Made by a program: the position numbers and the translations under genes. This document shows positions 1 to 8,045 of a stretch of DNA of 64,000 nt, piece by piece. Numbering within the stretch: position 1 is the first letter of the stretch; every line of letters begins with the position of its first letter. Under the pieces are notes generated by a model. That model saw only the letters and a program-made list of their open reading frames with translations, did not search any database and had not been told where the DNA came from. The DNA comes from BPGX01 sp037447455 (GTDB lineage Bacteria; Bacteroidota; Bacteroidia; B-17B0; Aurantibacillaceae). Where the stretch lies: positions 99,906-163,905 of the forward strand of contig JBBIGQ010000005.1 of NCBI GenBank assembly GCA_037447455.1. Direction: 5' to 3'.

Positions 1-2
1 GT

Positions 3-524
3 CCATTGAGAGGAGTAACGACCTGTCAATTGCACATGCGTTCATTTAAAGATGGGGATACTATTGTTGTTGAGCCATGGAGAGCCAATGCTTTTCCGGT
101 AATCAAAGATTTGTCGGTAGACAGAAGTGCGTTTGATAGAATTATTCAGGCCGGTGGGTATGTTTCAGTAAATACCGGCAGTGCTCAGGATGCCAATGCA
201 ATTTTAGTTCCCAAGGAAAATGCAGATAAGGCCTTTCTGGCTGCTGCCTGTATTGGGTGTGGAGCTTGCGTAGCGGCATGTAAAAATGCTTCCGCAATGT
301 TGTTTGTGTCGGCAAAGGTATCACAGTTAGCGCTCTTACCACAAGGTCAGGTTGAAAGAAAACAACGGGTATTGAATATGGTGAAGCAGATGGATGCAGA
401 AGGGTTTGGTAATTGTACCAATACGGGTGCTTGTGAAGCCGAATGTCCTAAAGGTATTTCGTTAGAAAATATTGCCCGAATGAATCTGGAGTATATATGT
501 GCAGCAATGACTTCTGAAAGTTAA
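3..524 (+). CDS. sdhB: succinate dehydrogenase/fumarate reductase iron-sulfur subunit, 3' part
   Basis: This is the C-terminal part of the iron-sulfur subunit of complex II, which passes electrons from the flavin subunit SdhA to the quinone pool at the inner membrane. The reading frame is open to the window edge, so the N-terminal [2Fe-2S] domain lies outside. Visible are the cluster motif CIGCGACVAACK (CxxCxxxCxxxC) and, about 55 residues later, CTNTGACEAECPKGI, which together bind the [4Fe-4S] and [3Fe-4S] centres. The internal sequence DAEGFGNCTNTGACEAEC is typical of Bacteroidota SdhB. sdhA and sdhC would be expected just upstream, off the window. The apparent TTG start at position 6 is an internal codon, not a real start. 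Identification is firm; only the 5' limit is missing. Confidence 0.95.
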   Translation, partial: PLRGVTTCQLHMRSFKDGDTIVVEPWRANAFPVIKDLSVDRSAFDRIIQAGGYVSVNTGSAQDANAILVPKENADKAFLAAACIGCGACVAACKNASAMLFVSAKVSQLALLPQGQVERKQRVLNMVKQMDAEGFGNCTNTGACEAECPKGISLENIARMNLEYICAAMTSES

Positions 525-531
525 TTTTCTC

Positions 532-562
532 TTGTAAAAAAGAAATGTCTTGTGCATATTTG
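532..562 (+). promoter_or_regulatory. putative promoter of tRNA-Met (TTG-N20-CATATTTG)
   Basis: A TTG at 532-534 is followed after exactly 20 bases by CATATTTG at 555-562, one mismatch from the Bacteroidota -7 consensus TAnnTTTG. The tRNA begins 15 bases after the box, so a start near 569 fits. Inferred by motif only. Confidence 0.5.
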
Positions 563-577
563 CACCCCTAAAAATTT

Positions 578-651
578 GGTCCCATAGCTCAGCCGGTTAG
601 AGCATCAGACTCATAATCTGAGGGTCCTTGGTTCGATCCCAAGTGGGACCA
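578..651 (+). tRNA. tRNA-Met (anticodon CAT)
   Basis: A 74-base cloverleaf: acceptor stem GGTCCCA pairs with TGGGACC, discriminator A at 651; D-arm AGCTCAGCCGGTTAGAGC; anticodon stem TCAGA/TCTGA around loop CTCATAA (anticodon CAT); T-arm CTTGGTTCGATCCCAAG. The 3' CCA is not encoded (CAA follows the discriminator). A CAT anticodon with this loop can belong to elongator tRNA-Met or to the lysidine-modified tRNA-Ile2; sequence alone does not settle which, although an initiator is unlikely because position 1-72 is a normal G-C pair. Confidence 0.93.
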
Positions 652-692
652 CAAAGTTTCAACAATTACAAAGCGAGGGGGCAGTGGGTGGT

Positions 693-1823
693 TTACTCTT
701 CTAATCTGTTTTTTAGTTTCATCAGTAATATATTGACGTTGCTGCTTACTATTTTTTGCTTTAGTAGTTCTTTGTGATTCTCTATACCAATGAAACCATT
801 GTTTTGATAATTGGAGAGTATAACCGATTTCATCTCAAAAGTATGATCTGTTTTTTGAATAAAAACATGATACTTGTTGTCGTAGAAAATAACAGCACTG
901 GATGGTAGTGCATAAACACTATCGTTTTTAATAAACACATCTGCTTGCATATAGGTGCCGGGAATGAGCGTTTCTTCGTATTTATCAAAATGACAATGCA
1001 CGTCCACCGTTCGGTCAGAATTCACGAGTTTATTGATTAAAATAATTGCACAATTGAATTTTTTATTGGGTTGAGCAGTGGTATAGGCCACTAATTTCTG
1101 ACCAATTGTAATGTTTTCTAAATCTTTTTCATAGATTTTAAGATTAAGATGAATATCGGATGGATTGACCAATTCAAAGAGTACATCAGATGGAGTAATG
1201 TATTTTCCGACCGAATAATTTATTTTGATTGCGTATCCGTCAAAAGGGGCAATGATATTGATAGAACGTTTCATCGTTTCCGGTGTAAGTGTGGTTGGGT
1301 TTATATTAATCAGGTATAGTTTTTCTTCCAGTGCTTTTAATTTTGTTTTTGCATTCAGATATTCTGTTTCTGCCTGCTCATATATTTTTTCACTTATAGC
1401 GTTTTCTACAAGCAGTGCTTTTTGTCTTTTATAGTTCGTTTCTAACATTTTCAGTTGTATTTTTGTGTTTAAGTACTCTTCTTGTAGTTGAATGTATTGT
1501 ACATCTTCTATTTTTGCAATAATTTGTCCTTTTTTTATGGGTGTTCCGGGCAATAAATGTGTTTCTTTCAGATAGCCGCCCATTGGTACGCTTATTGCGT
1601 GTATATTTTGTGGGGGCACATCAATAATTCCTTTGAAGTGTAAAACAGATTGAAGCAACATTTTTTTTATAGTGTCTGTCTGGAAATCAAATTCTGCCAA
1701 TTCTTTACTAGTTAATTGAACGGTATTTAAGTCATTTTCTTCACTGTTTTTGACAGTAGCGTCATTGTTACAAGACAGTGTAAAAATCAGTGATGTTGAA
1801 AAAAGGAAGATAATTTTTTTCAT
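693..1823 (-). CDS. RND efflux periplasmic adaptor lipoprotein (CzcB/CusB type)
   Basis: Membrane-fusion subunit of a tripartite heavy-metal efflux pump, bridging the inner-membrane RND protein and the outer-membrane channel. The N-terminus MKKIIFLFSTSLIFTLSC has a lipobox with Cys18, so it is a lipoprotein anchored facing the periplasm. The order of parts is the HlyD one: lipoyl half (about 75-105, PMGGYLKETHLLPGTPIKKG), a coiled-coil hairpin (about 110-170, rich in Gln/Glu/Lys/Leu), second lipoyl half (INIIAPFDGYAIKI, about 190-205), then beta-barrel and membrane-proximal domains. Length 376 is usual. It is the last gene of a four-gene operon, 12 bp behind the TolC-type gene. No Met/His-rich metal-binding extension is visible. 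Confidence 0.88.
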   Translation of the reverse strand: MKKIIFLFSTSLIFTLSCNNDATVKNSEENDLNTVQLTSKELAEFDFQTDTIKKMLLQSVLHFKGIIDVPPQNIHAISVPMGGYLKETHLLPGTPIKKGQIIAKIEDVQYIQLQEEYLNTKIQLKMLETNYKRQKALLVENAISEKIYEQAETEYLNAKTKLKALEEKLYLININPTTLTPETMKRSINIIAPFDGYAIKINYSVGKYITPSDVLFELVNPSDIHLNLKIYEKDLENITIGQKLVAYTTAQPNKKFNCAIILINKLVNSDRTVDVHCHFDKYEETLIPGTYMQADVFIKNDSVYALPSSAVIFYDNKYHVFIQKTDHTFEMKSVILSNYQNNGFIGIENHKELLKQKIVSSNVNILLMKLKNRLEE

Positions 1824-1835
1824 AGTTTTTAATTT

Positions 1836-3068
1836 TTAATATGTGGATAAATAGTATTTAATATCAATGATAGATTGATTAAGGGCGAATACATATTTCA
1901 GATAATTAATTTTTGTGTTTATACTTTGATTGATTAATATAGAAAATTGAGTAAAGTTGATATTCCCTTTCAGATAATTATTGAGTGCATATTCTTTAAT
2001 TCTATCGGATCCGGGTAGAATATTTTTTTCATAGTTCTCTGTGATGTCTATCAAATTTTTGTATTCTGAAATAGTTTTTTGGATATTGAATTTATGTTTT
2101 TGTTTCTGAAATTGGGTTTGGAGGTTAGTATAGTTTAATAGTTTTTTTTCTGCTTTGATTTTATTAGAAAAAGGTTGAATAAATACAGGAATTTCTAATC
2201 CGGCCTGAATGAACTGAAACCGATGCGAAGCGTGGTAATAAATATTATCTGTTCCCCATCCACTAAGCGACTGATTGGAATACAAAATGAAAAAGTCCGG
2301 TAGTAATTTAGATTTCTCTAACTTAACTTTATGGTACTGTATTAATTGCTTTTGAGTTTCGATTTGAATACTCAGGTGTTGATGGATGGCTTCGCTTGTG
2401 TCTTGTAAGTTGATGTCAAGAGGAAGTTTTATTTCATTGTAAAGAATATCGCTTATGGGTTTAATTTGTGTCAACAATTCTAAAAGTAATAATTGTTTTT
2501 GTTTTTCAAACATCAATTCTTTTAATTGTATGTTGTTTTCCTGATACCAACGATTTATCATTTCCTTTTCCATAATATCAATGTCGCCCACTTCTGATTG
2601 AATATTGGTTTTAGCCCGGCATTGTAGTAGAATACTATCCAATGCAGTCATTAGTTTTATTTTTTCATTATTAATGACGAGGTCGTAAAACAATTTTAGC
2701 AGGGTTGTTTCTAAATTCTTTTTTTCCAAAGAATAAAAAAGTTCCTGTAATCTGTATTCTGAATCGTAGAGATTTTTCTGCTGCAAATAGTACGAGGGGT
2801 TTAGAAAGTTTTGAGATATGTGCAACGCATTGTCGTTAAAAATGCCGTTGTATTGGCCATACTGAACAGCGATATTGGTTTTTCCGATATTCCAATTTGT
2901 TTTTGATAGCATCTTTTGATATTCCAATAAAATGGCCTCTCCTTTTAGAGTATAGTTATTTGATTTTGCAGAATCTAAACATTGCTTCAAGCTCAGCTTA
3001 TTTTGTGCTATGATTAAGTGTGCCCAATGATTTATTATTAAAATTGAAAAAAGTTTAATGATTCTCAT
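1836..3068 (-). CDS. TolC/CzcC-family outer membrane efflux protein
   Basis: Outer-membrane channel of the metal efflux pump. A signal peptide (about 1-21, ending AQNKLS) precedes LSLKQCLDSAKSNNYTLKG, the start of the first long helical repeat typical of OEP-family proteins; long heptad-like helices follow around 90-190 and 270-400. Length 410 is typical of CzcC/CusC relatives in Bacteroidota. Its ATG overlaps the end of the pump gene by 14 bases, indicating translational coupling. No lipobox Cys is seen, unlike the NodT-type channels. Confidence 0.85.
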   Translation of the reverse strand: MRIIKLFSILIINHWAHLIIAQNKLSLKQCLDSAKSNNYTLKGEAILLEYQKMLSKTNWNIGKTNIAVQYGQYNGIFNDNALHISQNFLNPSYYLQQKNLYDSEYRLQELFYSLEKKNLETTLLKLFYDLVINNEKIKLMTALDSILLQCRAKTNIQSEVGDIDIMEKEMINRWYQENNIQLKELMFEKQKQLLLLELLTQIKPISDILYNEIKLPLDINLQDTSEAIHQHLSIQIETQKQLIQYHKVKLEKSKLLPDFFILYSNQSLSGWGTDNIYYHASHRFQFIQAGLEIPVFIQPFSNKIKAEKKLLNYTNLQTQFQKQKHKFNIQKTISEYKNLIDITENYEKNILPGSDRIKEYALNNYLKGNINFTQFSILINQSINTKINYLKYVFALNQSIIDIKYYLSTY

Positions 3069-6000
3069 ATCTTTTATTTTTTAATACAAAACGATAGTAT
3101 AAAATTGGTAATACAAACAGAGTTAGTATGGTAGATGTGATGAGTCCGCCAATCACCACTGTGGCAAGTGGCTTTTGAACATTAGATCCAATTCCTGTAT
3201 TCAGAAACATTGGTAAAAAGCCCAATGACGCTACAGACGCTGTCATTAAAACCGGCCGTAAACGTTTTTTGAGCCCCTTTAAAATAATTTTTAATGATTG
3301 CCTATGTTGTTTTTCTTGGTAACGAAATTCAGAAATCAACACTAATCCGTTTAAAACGACTATTCCAAACAAGGCAATAAAACCTACGCCCGCACTCACA
3401 CTAAATGGCATATCTCTGAAATACAGAAAAAATATGCCCCCAATCACCGAAAGTGGAATTGTTGTAAAAACTAAAATAGATACTTTGAGTGAATGAAAAC
3501 TTAAATAAAGCAAAAGAAAAATCAGCATTAAGGCAAGGGGTACTGTAATTGTCAGTCGCTTTTTAGCCGATTCAAGTTTTTCAAAACTACCGCTGTATTT
3601 AATATAATAACCGGGGGATAAGTGAATTTTACTAACTTTGTTTTTTATTTCGTTGATGATACTTTCTACATCTCTTCCTCTTGTGTTAAACGCGATAATA
3701 ATTCTCCTTTTGGCATCTTCTCTTTGAATCTGATTAATATCTGTTTTTATTTTGACATCGGCTACGAGGTTTAATGGTACGTTGTTTTTATCTGATTGTG
3801 GTATAAGAATATCCTCAAACGTATTGTTGTTGTTCATTGGTGTATTTACGCGCAGTATAAGGTCAAACTTTCTTTCGTTTTCATAAATTACGCCAACCGG
3901 ATATCCGACAACCAGTGATTTTACAAATATATTGGCCTCTTTTATGGAAAGATTGTAATATGCGAGTTTTTCCCGGTTATAGTCAATGACCATTTGTGCT
4001 TGTCCGTAAATGGGCTCTGTGTATAGCCCTTCTATGCCATTAATATCTTTTATGATGGATGAGATTTTATGAGCGTATTTTACAAGTGTATCAATATTTT
4101 CACCAAACAGTTTACAAACCACATCTTGCTTCGTGCCTGCTATTAGTTCATTAAAACGCATTTGCACAGGATATTGAAAGCTAGTAGAAAGACCAGGAAT
4201 GCTACTTAACTCCTGCTGCATTTTTTCTGCCAATTCATCAAATGAATGGGCTTTTTTCCATTTTTCCATTGGGCTCAAAATGACCATCATATCGGCGCTT
4301 TCAATAGGCATAGGGTCGGTAGGAATTTCTCCGCTTCCTATCTTACTTACAATGCGTTCTACTTCATTCGGAAATTTTTGAGCTAATTTTTTAGATGCTT
4401 TCTTACAAAATTCAATAGTTGTATTTAATCCCGAACCGGTCATTAATCTGGTTTCAACTGCAAAATCTCCTTCTTCTAAAACAGGCATAAATTCCCCACC
4501 AAGAGAAAGCAATACATATATTGATGAAACAAATAATCCTATTATGAGGAGCAGAAGGGCTTTGCTTTTTCTAAAAAAATGAATGAACGCTCTTTGATAT
4601 ATTTTTTCTAAACTTGTTATGATATCTTCTGACCAATGAAAGTGAGAAAATTTTCCTGCTTTCGAAATCCATACACACGCTACTGGAACATAGGTTAAAG
4701 AAAGTAAAAATGCGCCGACTAAGGCAAATATAACTACTTGTGCCATTGGACGAAACATTTTTCCTTCTGTACCTGTGAAATACAAAATCGGTAAATACAC
4801 AATAAGAATAATAAGTTGTCCAAATACAGCGGCATTCATCATTTTGGAAGTGGCAGAATAAACAATAGATTGAATGGATGTTATTGATCTGTCATTCTTT
4901 GATTGAGATTGCGACAAATAAAATAGTACTGATTCTACAATTATAACGGTACCATCTACAATTAAACCAAAATCCAAAGCCCCTAAACTCATCAGATTGC
5001 CGGAAACTTTAAACGTATTCATACAGATGACGGCAAACAGCATAGAAAGCGGAATAACAGAGGCCACTAACAAACCATAACGAAGATTGCCAAGAAACAC
5101 AATCAATACAGCAACGACGATGAAAGCCCCCTCTAATAGATTTTTAAATACAGTTCGAATGGTAGAATGCACCATTTTTGTTCTGTCTAAAAATGGCTCA
5201 ATGACAATGCCTTCGGGTAGGTTTTTCTGTATCTCCTGAATTTTTTGTTTGACCTGTTCAATTACATTGTTGCTATTTTCTCCTTTCAGCATCATCACAA
5301 TTCCACCGGCTACCTCATACTGTTGTTGGGCATTGTAGGAAGTATAAAAAAGTGCTCCGTATCTTGGCGCCTGTGAGATTCTGACTTTGGCAATGTCCTT
5401 GATTTGAACAGGTAGTCCGGCACTATTCGTTTTCACGACAATAGTTTCAATATCTGAAATGCTTTGTATTAATCCTTCACTGCGAATAAAATAGGCCAGG
5501 TTATTTTTTTCAATGTAGGCACTGCCTGCGTTTTGATTGTTATTTTCCAATGCTGAAATAATATCATTGATGCTAATCTGATGAGCGTTTAATTCGTTGA
5601 GATTGACTGAAATTTCATATTGTTTGAGATGACCTCCAAAACTGCTCACATCTGCTACACCCGGCGTACCTAATAACTGTCGGCGAATAATCCAGTCCTG
5701 TATTTCTCTCAAATCTTTTAATGAGTAGCGATTTTCGTAACCATCTTTGGGTCTTACAATGTATTGATAAATTTCTCCTAAACCAGTAGTGATAGGGGCT
5801 AATTCTGCTTTACCTACTTCTGTTGATATTTCACTTTGAATTTTTTGTAACCTTTCTGCCACTTGCTGTCTTGCCCAGTAAATATCAATGTCTTCTTCAA
5901 AAACAATCGTTATCAGCGAAAGACCAAATCGTGAAAAGCTTCGTATTTCTTGTATTCCTGGAATATTGCTGCACGCCTGTTCTATGGGAAAAGTAACTTT

Positions 6001-6189
6001 TCGTTCAATATCCTGTGCAGCATAAGAGGGGGCAGTGGTAATAATCTGTACCTGATTATTGGTTATATCCGGTACAGCATCAATAGGCAATTTTTGAAAT
6101 TCAAAAACTCCGATAATAACAATGACAAGTACTAAACTTAATACAGCCAATTTATGATTTAATGAAAATTTTATGATAGAATCAATCAT
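3055..6189 (-). CDS. heavy-metal RND efflux pump, CzcA/CusA family
   Basis: Inner-membrane proton-driven pump of the HME class (1044 residues; CzcA/CusA are about 1045-1065). It has the family start MIDSIIKFSLNHKLAVL, the RND duplication with 12 predicted membrane helices and two large periplasmic loops. The fourth helix carries DFGLIVDGTVIIVES at about 405-420; the two Asp and the Glu match the proton-relay pattern of divalent-cation pumps (Czc/Cnr/Ncc type) rather than the single-Asp pattern of CusA-type Cu(I)/Ag(I) pumps, so Zn/Co/Cd/Ni export is the better inference. It lies between the small His-rich gene and the channel gene in the same operon. The substrate is inferred from motif only. 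Confidence 0.92.
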   Translation of the reverse strand: MIDSIIKFSLNHKLAVLSLVLVIVIIGVFEFQKLPIDAVPDITNNQVQIITTAPSYAAQDIERKVTFPIEQACSNIPGIQEIRSFSRFGLSLITIVFEEDIDIYWARQQVAERLQKIQSEISTEVGKAELAPITTGLGEIYQYIVRPKDGYENRYSLKDLREIQDWIIRRQLLGTPGVADVSSFGGHLKQYEISVNLNELNAHQISINDIISALENNNQNAGSAYIEKNNLAYFIRSEGLIQSISDIETIVVKTNSAGLPVQIKDIAKVRISQAPRYGALFYTSYNAQQQYEVAGGIVMMLKGENSNNVIEQVKQKIQEIQKNLPEGIVIEPFLDRTKMVHSTIRTVFKNLLEGAFIVVAVLIVFLGNLRYGLLVASVIPLSMLFAVICMNTFKVSGNLMSLGALDFGLIVDGTVIIVESVLFYLSQSQSKNDRSITSIQSIVYSATSKMMNAAVFGQLIILIVYLPILYFTGTEGKMFRPMAQVVIFALVGAFLLSLTYVPVACVWISKAGKFSHFHWSEDIITSLEKIYQRAFIHFFRKSKALLLLIIGLFVSSIYVLLSLGGEFMPVLEEGDFAVETRLMTGSGLNTTIEFCKKASKKLAQKFPNEVERIVSKIGSGEIPTDPMPIESADMMVILSPMEKWKKAHSFDELAEKMQQELSSIPGLSTSFQYPVQMRFNELIAGTKQDVVCKLFGENIDTLVKYAHKISSIIKDINGIEGLYTEPIYGQAQMVIDYNREKLAYYNLSIKEANIFVKSLVVGYPVGVIYENERKFDLILRVNTPMNNNNTFEDILIPQSDKNNVPLNLVADVKIKTDINQIQREDAKRRIIIAFNTRGRDVESIINEIKNKVSKIHLSPGYYIKYSGSFEKLESAKKRLTITVPLALMLIFLLLYLSFHSLKVSILVFTTIPLSVIGGIFFLYFRDMPFSVSAGVGFIALFGIVVLNGLVLISEFRYQEKQHRQSLKIILKGLKKRLRPVLMTASVASLGFLPMFLNTGIGSNVQKPLATVVIGGLITSTILTLFVLPILYYRFVLKNKRYENH

Positions 6190-6292
6190 AAAAAATATAT
6201 TGAAGATTAACTGAAAGGCAATGATATAATCTCTGCTTATGCAGTACCATTGCTATGATAAATAAAGATGAAAGGGGATTATTTCCTATCTA

Positions 6293-6667
6293 TTACACTT
6301 TGGGCGGATGCCAAATGGCATGATAACTCAATTGTTTTTTAGGTTCGTCTAATAAAATAGGATACTCTGATTTTTTGTGTGGAATAAGAGTAATTTCTAC
6401 CTTCTCAAAGATAGATGTGTACAAATGTATGTGTGCACAATTTTGATGGTCTTTAAATGGCAAATTTTGATGTTTGTCAGATGAATTGAAATGTTGAATA
6501 TTATTGTAATGCAGAATAATGAATTCTATAAAATTTATTTTTTCTATTGATTGATGTTCGTAATAATGTTGAATAAGAGAAGTAAATTTGATGACTTCTT
6601 CACCGTCAAAAACAATATCTAACACAACAATAGATATAATAAAATATTTAAAAACCTGTCTCAGCAT
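6293..6667 (-). CDS. small His-rich exported protein, first gene of the metal efflux operon
   Basis: A 124-residue protein of no named function. The N-terminus has a hydrophobic segment (about 4-21), a plausible signal peptide or anchor. The rest contains about eleven His and one Cys, concentrated around HQNLPFKDHQNCAHIH (about 62-80). I recall similar short proteins with an LPFK/His-rich centre at the head of CzcCBA-type operons in Bacteroidota; that is recollection, not a search. About 100 bp separate it from the pump gene, and the strand and order suggest it is the first gene of the transcript. A periplasmic metal-binding or sensing role is inferred from composition and position. Confidence 0.7.
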   Translation of the reverse strand: MLRQVFKYFIISIVVLDIVFDGEEVIKFTSLIQHYYEHQSIEKINFIEFIILHYNNIQHFNSSDKHQNLPFKDHQNCAHIHLYTSIFEKVEITLIPHKKSEYPILLDEPKKQLSYHAIWHPPKV

Positions 6668-6863
6668 TGGCTACAAAATTATGAAATATTCCTGTTCCAG
6701 AAAAAAATGAAAACATTACTGTAAACTTTTTCGTATATTTATTCACGCGTTGTTTTTTTGATTAAGGTGTTCATGAATATACTTCAAATGTTACCTAAAT
6801 CAAGGAAAAATTCTTTTGATTGTAACATTTTTCGTACATTTCCCAAACTAAAAAATTGAAATT

Positions 6864-7391
6864 ATGTTAGGCATTTTACCACCCATCAATTTTATGCAAT
6901 GGATTGAAGAAAATAAAGAATATCTAAAACCTCCTGTCAATAATCGGGTAGTATACAAAAATACAGAATTTATTATAATGGTAGTAGGTGGACCTAACTC
7001 CCGAAAAGATTATCATTACAACGAAGGCGAAGAATTTTTTCATCAAATTAAAGGTGACATTATTGTCAAAATTCAGGAAAATGGTAAAGCCAGAGAAGTG
7101 CCAATAAAAGAAGGCGAAATTTTTTTGTTGCCACCACGGGTGCCACACAATCCAATCAGATTCAAAGATTCCATTGGGATTGTAATTGAACGCAAACGAA
7201 GAGAAAATGAAAAAGATGGCTTGTTATGGTTTTGTGAAAAATGTAATCACAAACTTTATGAAGAATATTTTCAACTCACTGATATTACCACTCAATTTCA
7301 AAGAGTATTTGAAAAGTTTTATAACTCATTAGAGTTAAGAACCTGTAAAAATTGTGGTGCTATTTTAGAACCGCCTCCGGTGATTGCTTAA
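6864..7391 (+). CDS. 3-hydroxyanthranilate 3,4-dioxygenase
   Basis: Cytosolic Fe(II) enzyme that opens the ring of 3-hydroxyanthranilate in the kynurenine route from tryptophan, leading to quinolinate/NAD or to complete catabolism. It is a cupin of 175 residues with iron ligands His51, Glu57 and His95 in the same positions as the well-studied bacterial enzymes, and substrate-binding Arg47 in SRKDYH. The C-terminus has the bacterial rubredoxin-like site: CEKC (124, 127) and CKNC (161, 164). No other kynurenine-pathway gene lies in the window, so the pathway is scattered or completed elsewhere. A TACATTTC box at 6835-6842, 21 bp before the ATG, is a weak promoter candidate. Symbol (haao/nbaC/kynC) left blank because usage varies. 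Confidence 0.93.
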   Translation: MLGILPPINFMQWIEENKEYLKPPVNNRVVYKNTEFIIMVVGGPNSRKDYHYNEGEEFFHQIKGDIIVKIQENGKAREVPIKEGEIFLLPPRVPHNPIRFKDSIGIVIERKRRENEKDGLLWFCEKCNHKLYEEYFQLTDITTQFQRVFEKFYNSLELRTCKNCGAILEPPPVIA

Positions 7392-7402
7392 TCAAATTCT
7401 AT

Positions 7403-7984
7403 ATGAAAAAGTTATTAAGCTATTTTTTTCAGGGACTTGTCGTTTTAGTGCCTGTCATAATTACTTTGTATATTATCCTTAAAATTATTTCTATTTTCGT
7501 TGATTTCTTTGTCTGGATTGGTATTACCGGAAATCTTATTTTAGATGTTTTAATTGGATTAGTAGTGATGGTATCTTCGATAGTTGGAATGGGCGTGATG
7601 GCTTCTAATTATTTTTTTAGCAATGTGATGCAGTTTTTTGAACATCGGTTTGAAAAATTACCATTGATTCGGCATATCTATTCACCAATAAAAGATTTTA
7701 CAGAAGCATTTGTAGGCAATAAAAAGAAATTTAAATATCCTGTTTTAGTTCAGATTTCTCAACAAAGTAATTTCAAAGAAATTGGATTTATTACTCAGCA
7801 AGATTTATCCCAATATGGATTAAACGAATATATTGCCGTGTATTTGCCTTTTTCATATTCTTTTGCCGGCCGTATGATTTTAGTGAAGAAAGAATGTGTA
7901 GAACCTTTTTCTCAAAATCCTACTGATACTATGAAATTTGTGATTTCAGGAGGTATTTATGAGATAGAAAAAAAGAATTTATAA
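7403..7984 (+). CDS. DUF502 family membrane protein
   Basis: A 193-residue inner-membrane protein of unknown function. The ATG 11 bp after the dioxygenase stop is preferred over the upstream frame extension, because it gives the family start MKKLLSYFFQGLVVLVPVIIT. Two membrane helices are predicted (about 5-30 and 45-72), followed by LPLIRHIYSPIKDFTEAF and a soluble part with YLPFSYSFAGRM and a family-typical SGG near the end. DUF502 proteins occur widely and have been linked to envelope functions, without an agreed activity. Close spacing suggests co-transcription with the upstream dioxygenase. Confidence 0.85.
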   Translation: MKKLLSYFFQGLVVLVPVIITLYIILKIISIFVDFFVWIGITGNLILDVLIGLVVMVSSIVGMGVMASNYFFSNVMQFFEHRFEKLPLIRHIYSPIKDFTEAFVGNKKKFKYPVLVQISQQSNFKEIGFITQQDLSQYGLNEYIAVYLPFSYSFAGRMILVKKECVEPFSQNPTDTMKFVISGGIYEIEKKNL

Positions 7985-8045
7985 ATTATTTCCACTCGGT
8001 TAGTTCTCTATTAGTTTTTCATTATTTTTACCGCCTAAAAATTAA

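Noticed and set aside
6..524. A complete 172-residue ferredoxin-like gene starting at TTG 6
   Set aside because: The frame is open to the edge and the sequence is the interior and C-terminus of SdhB.
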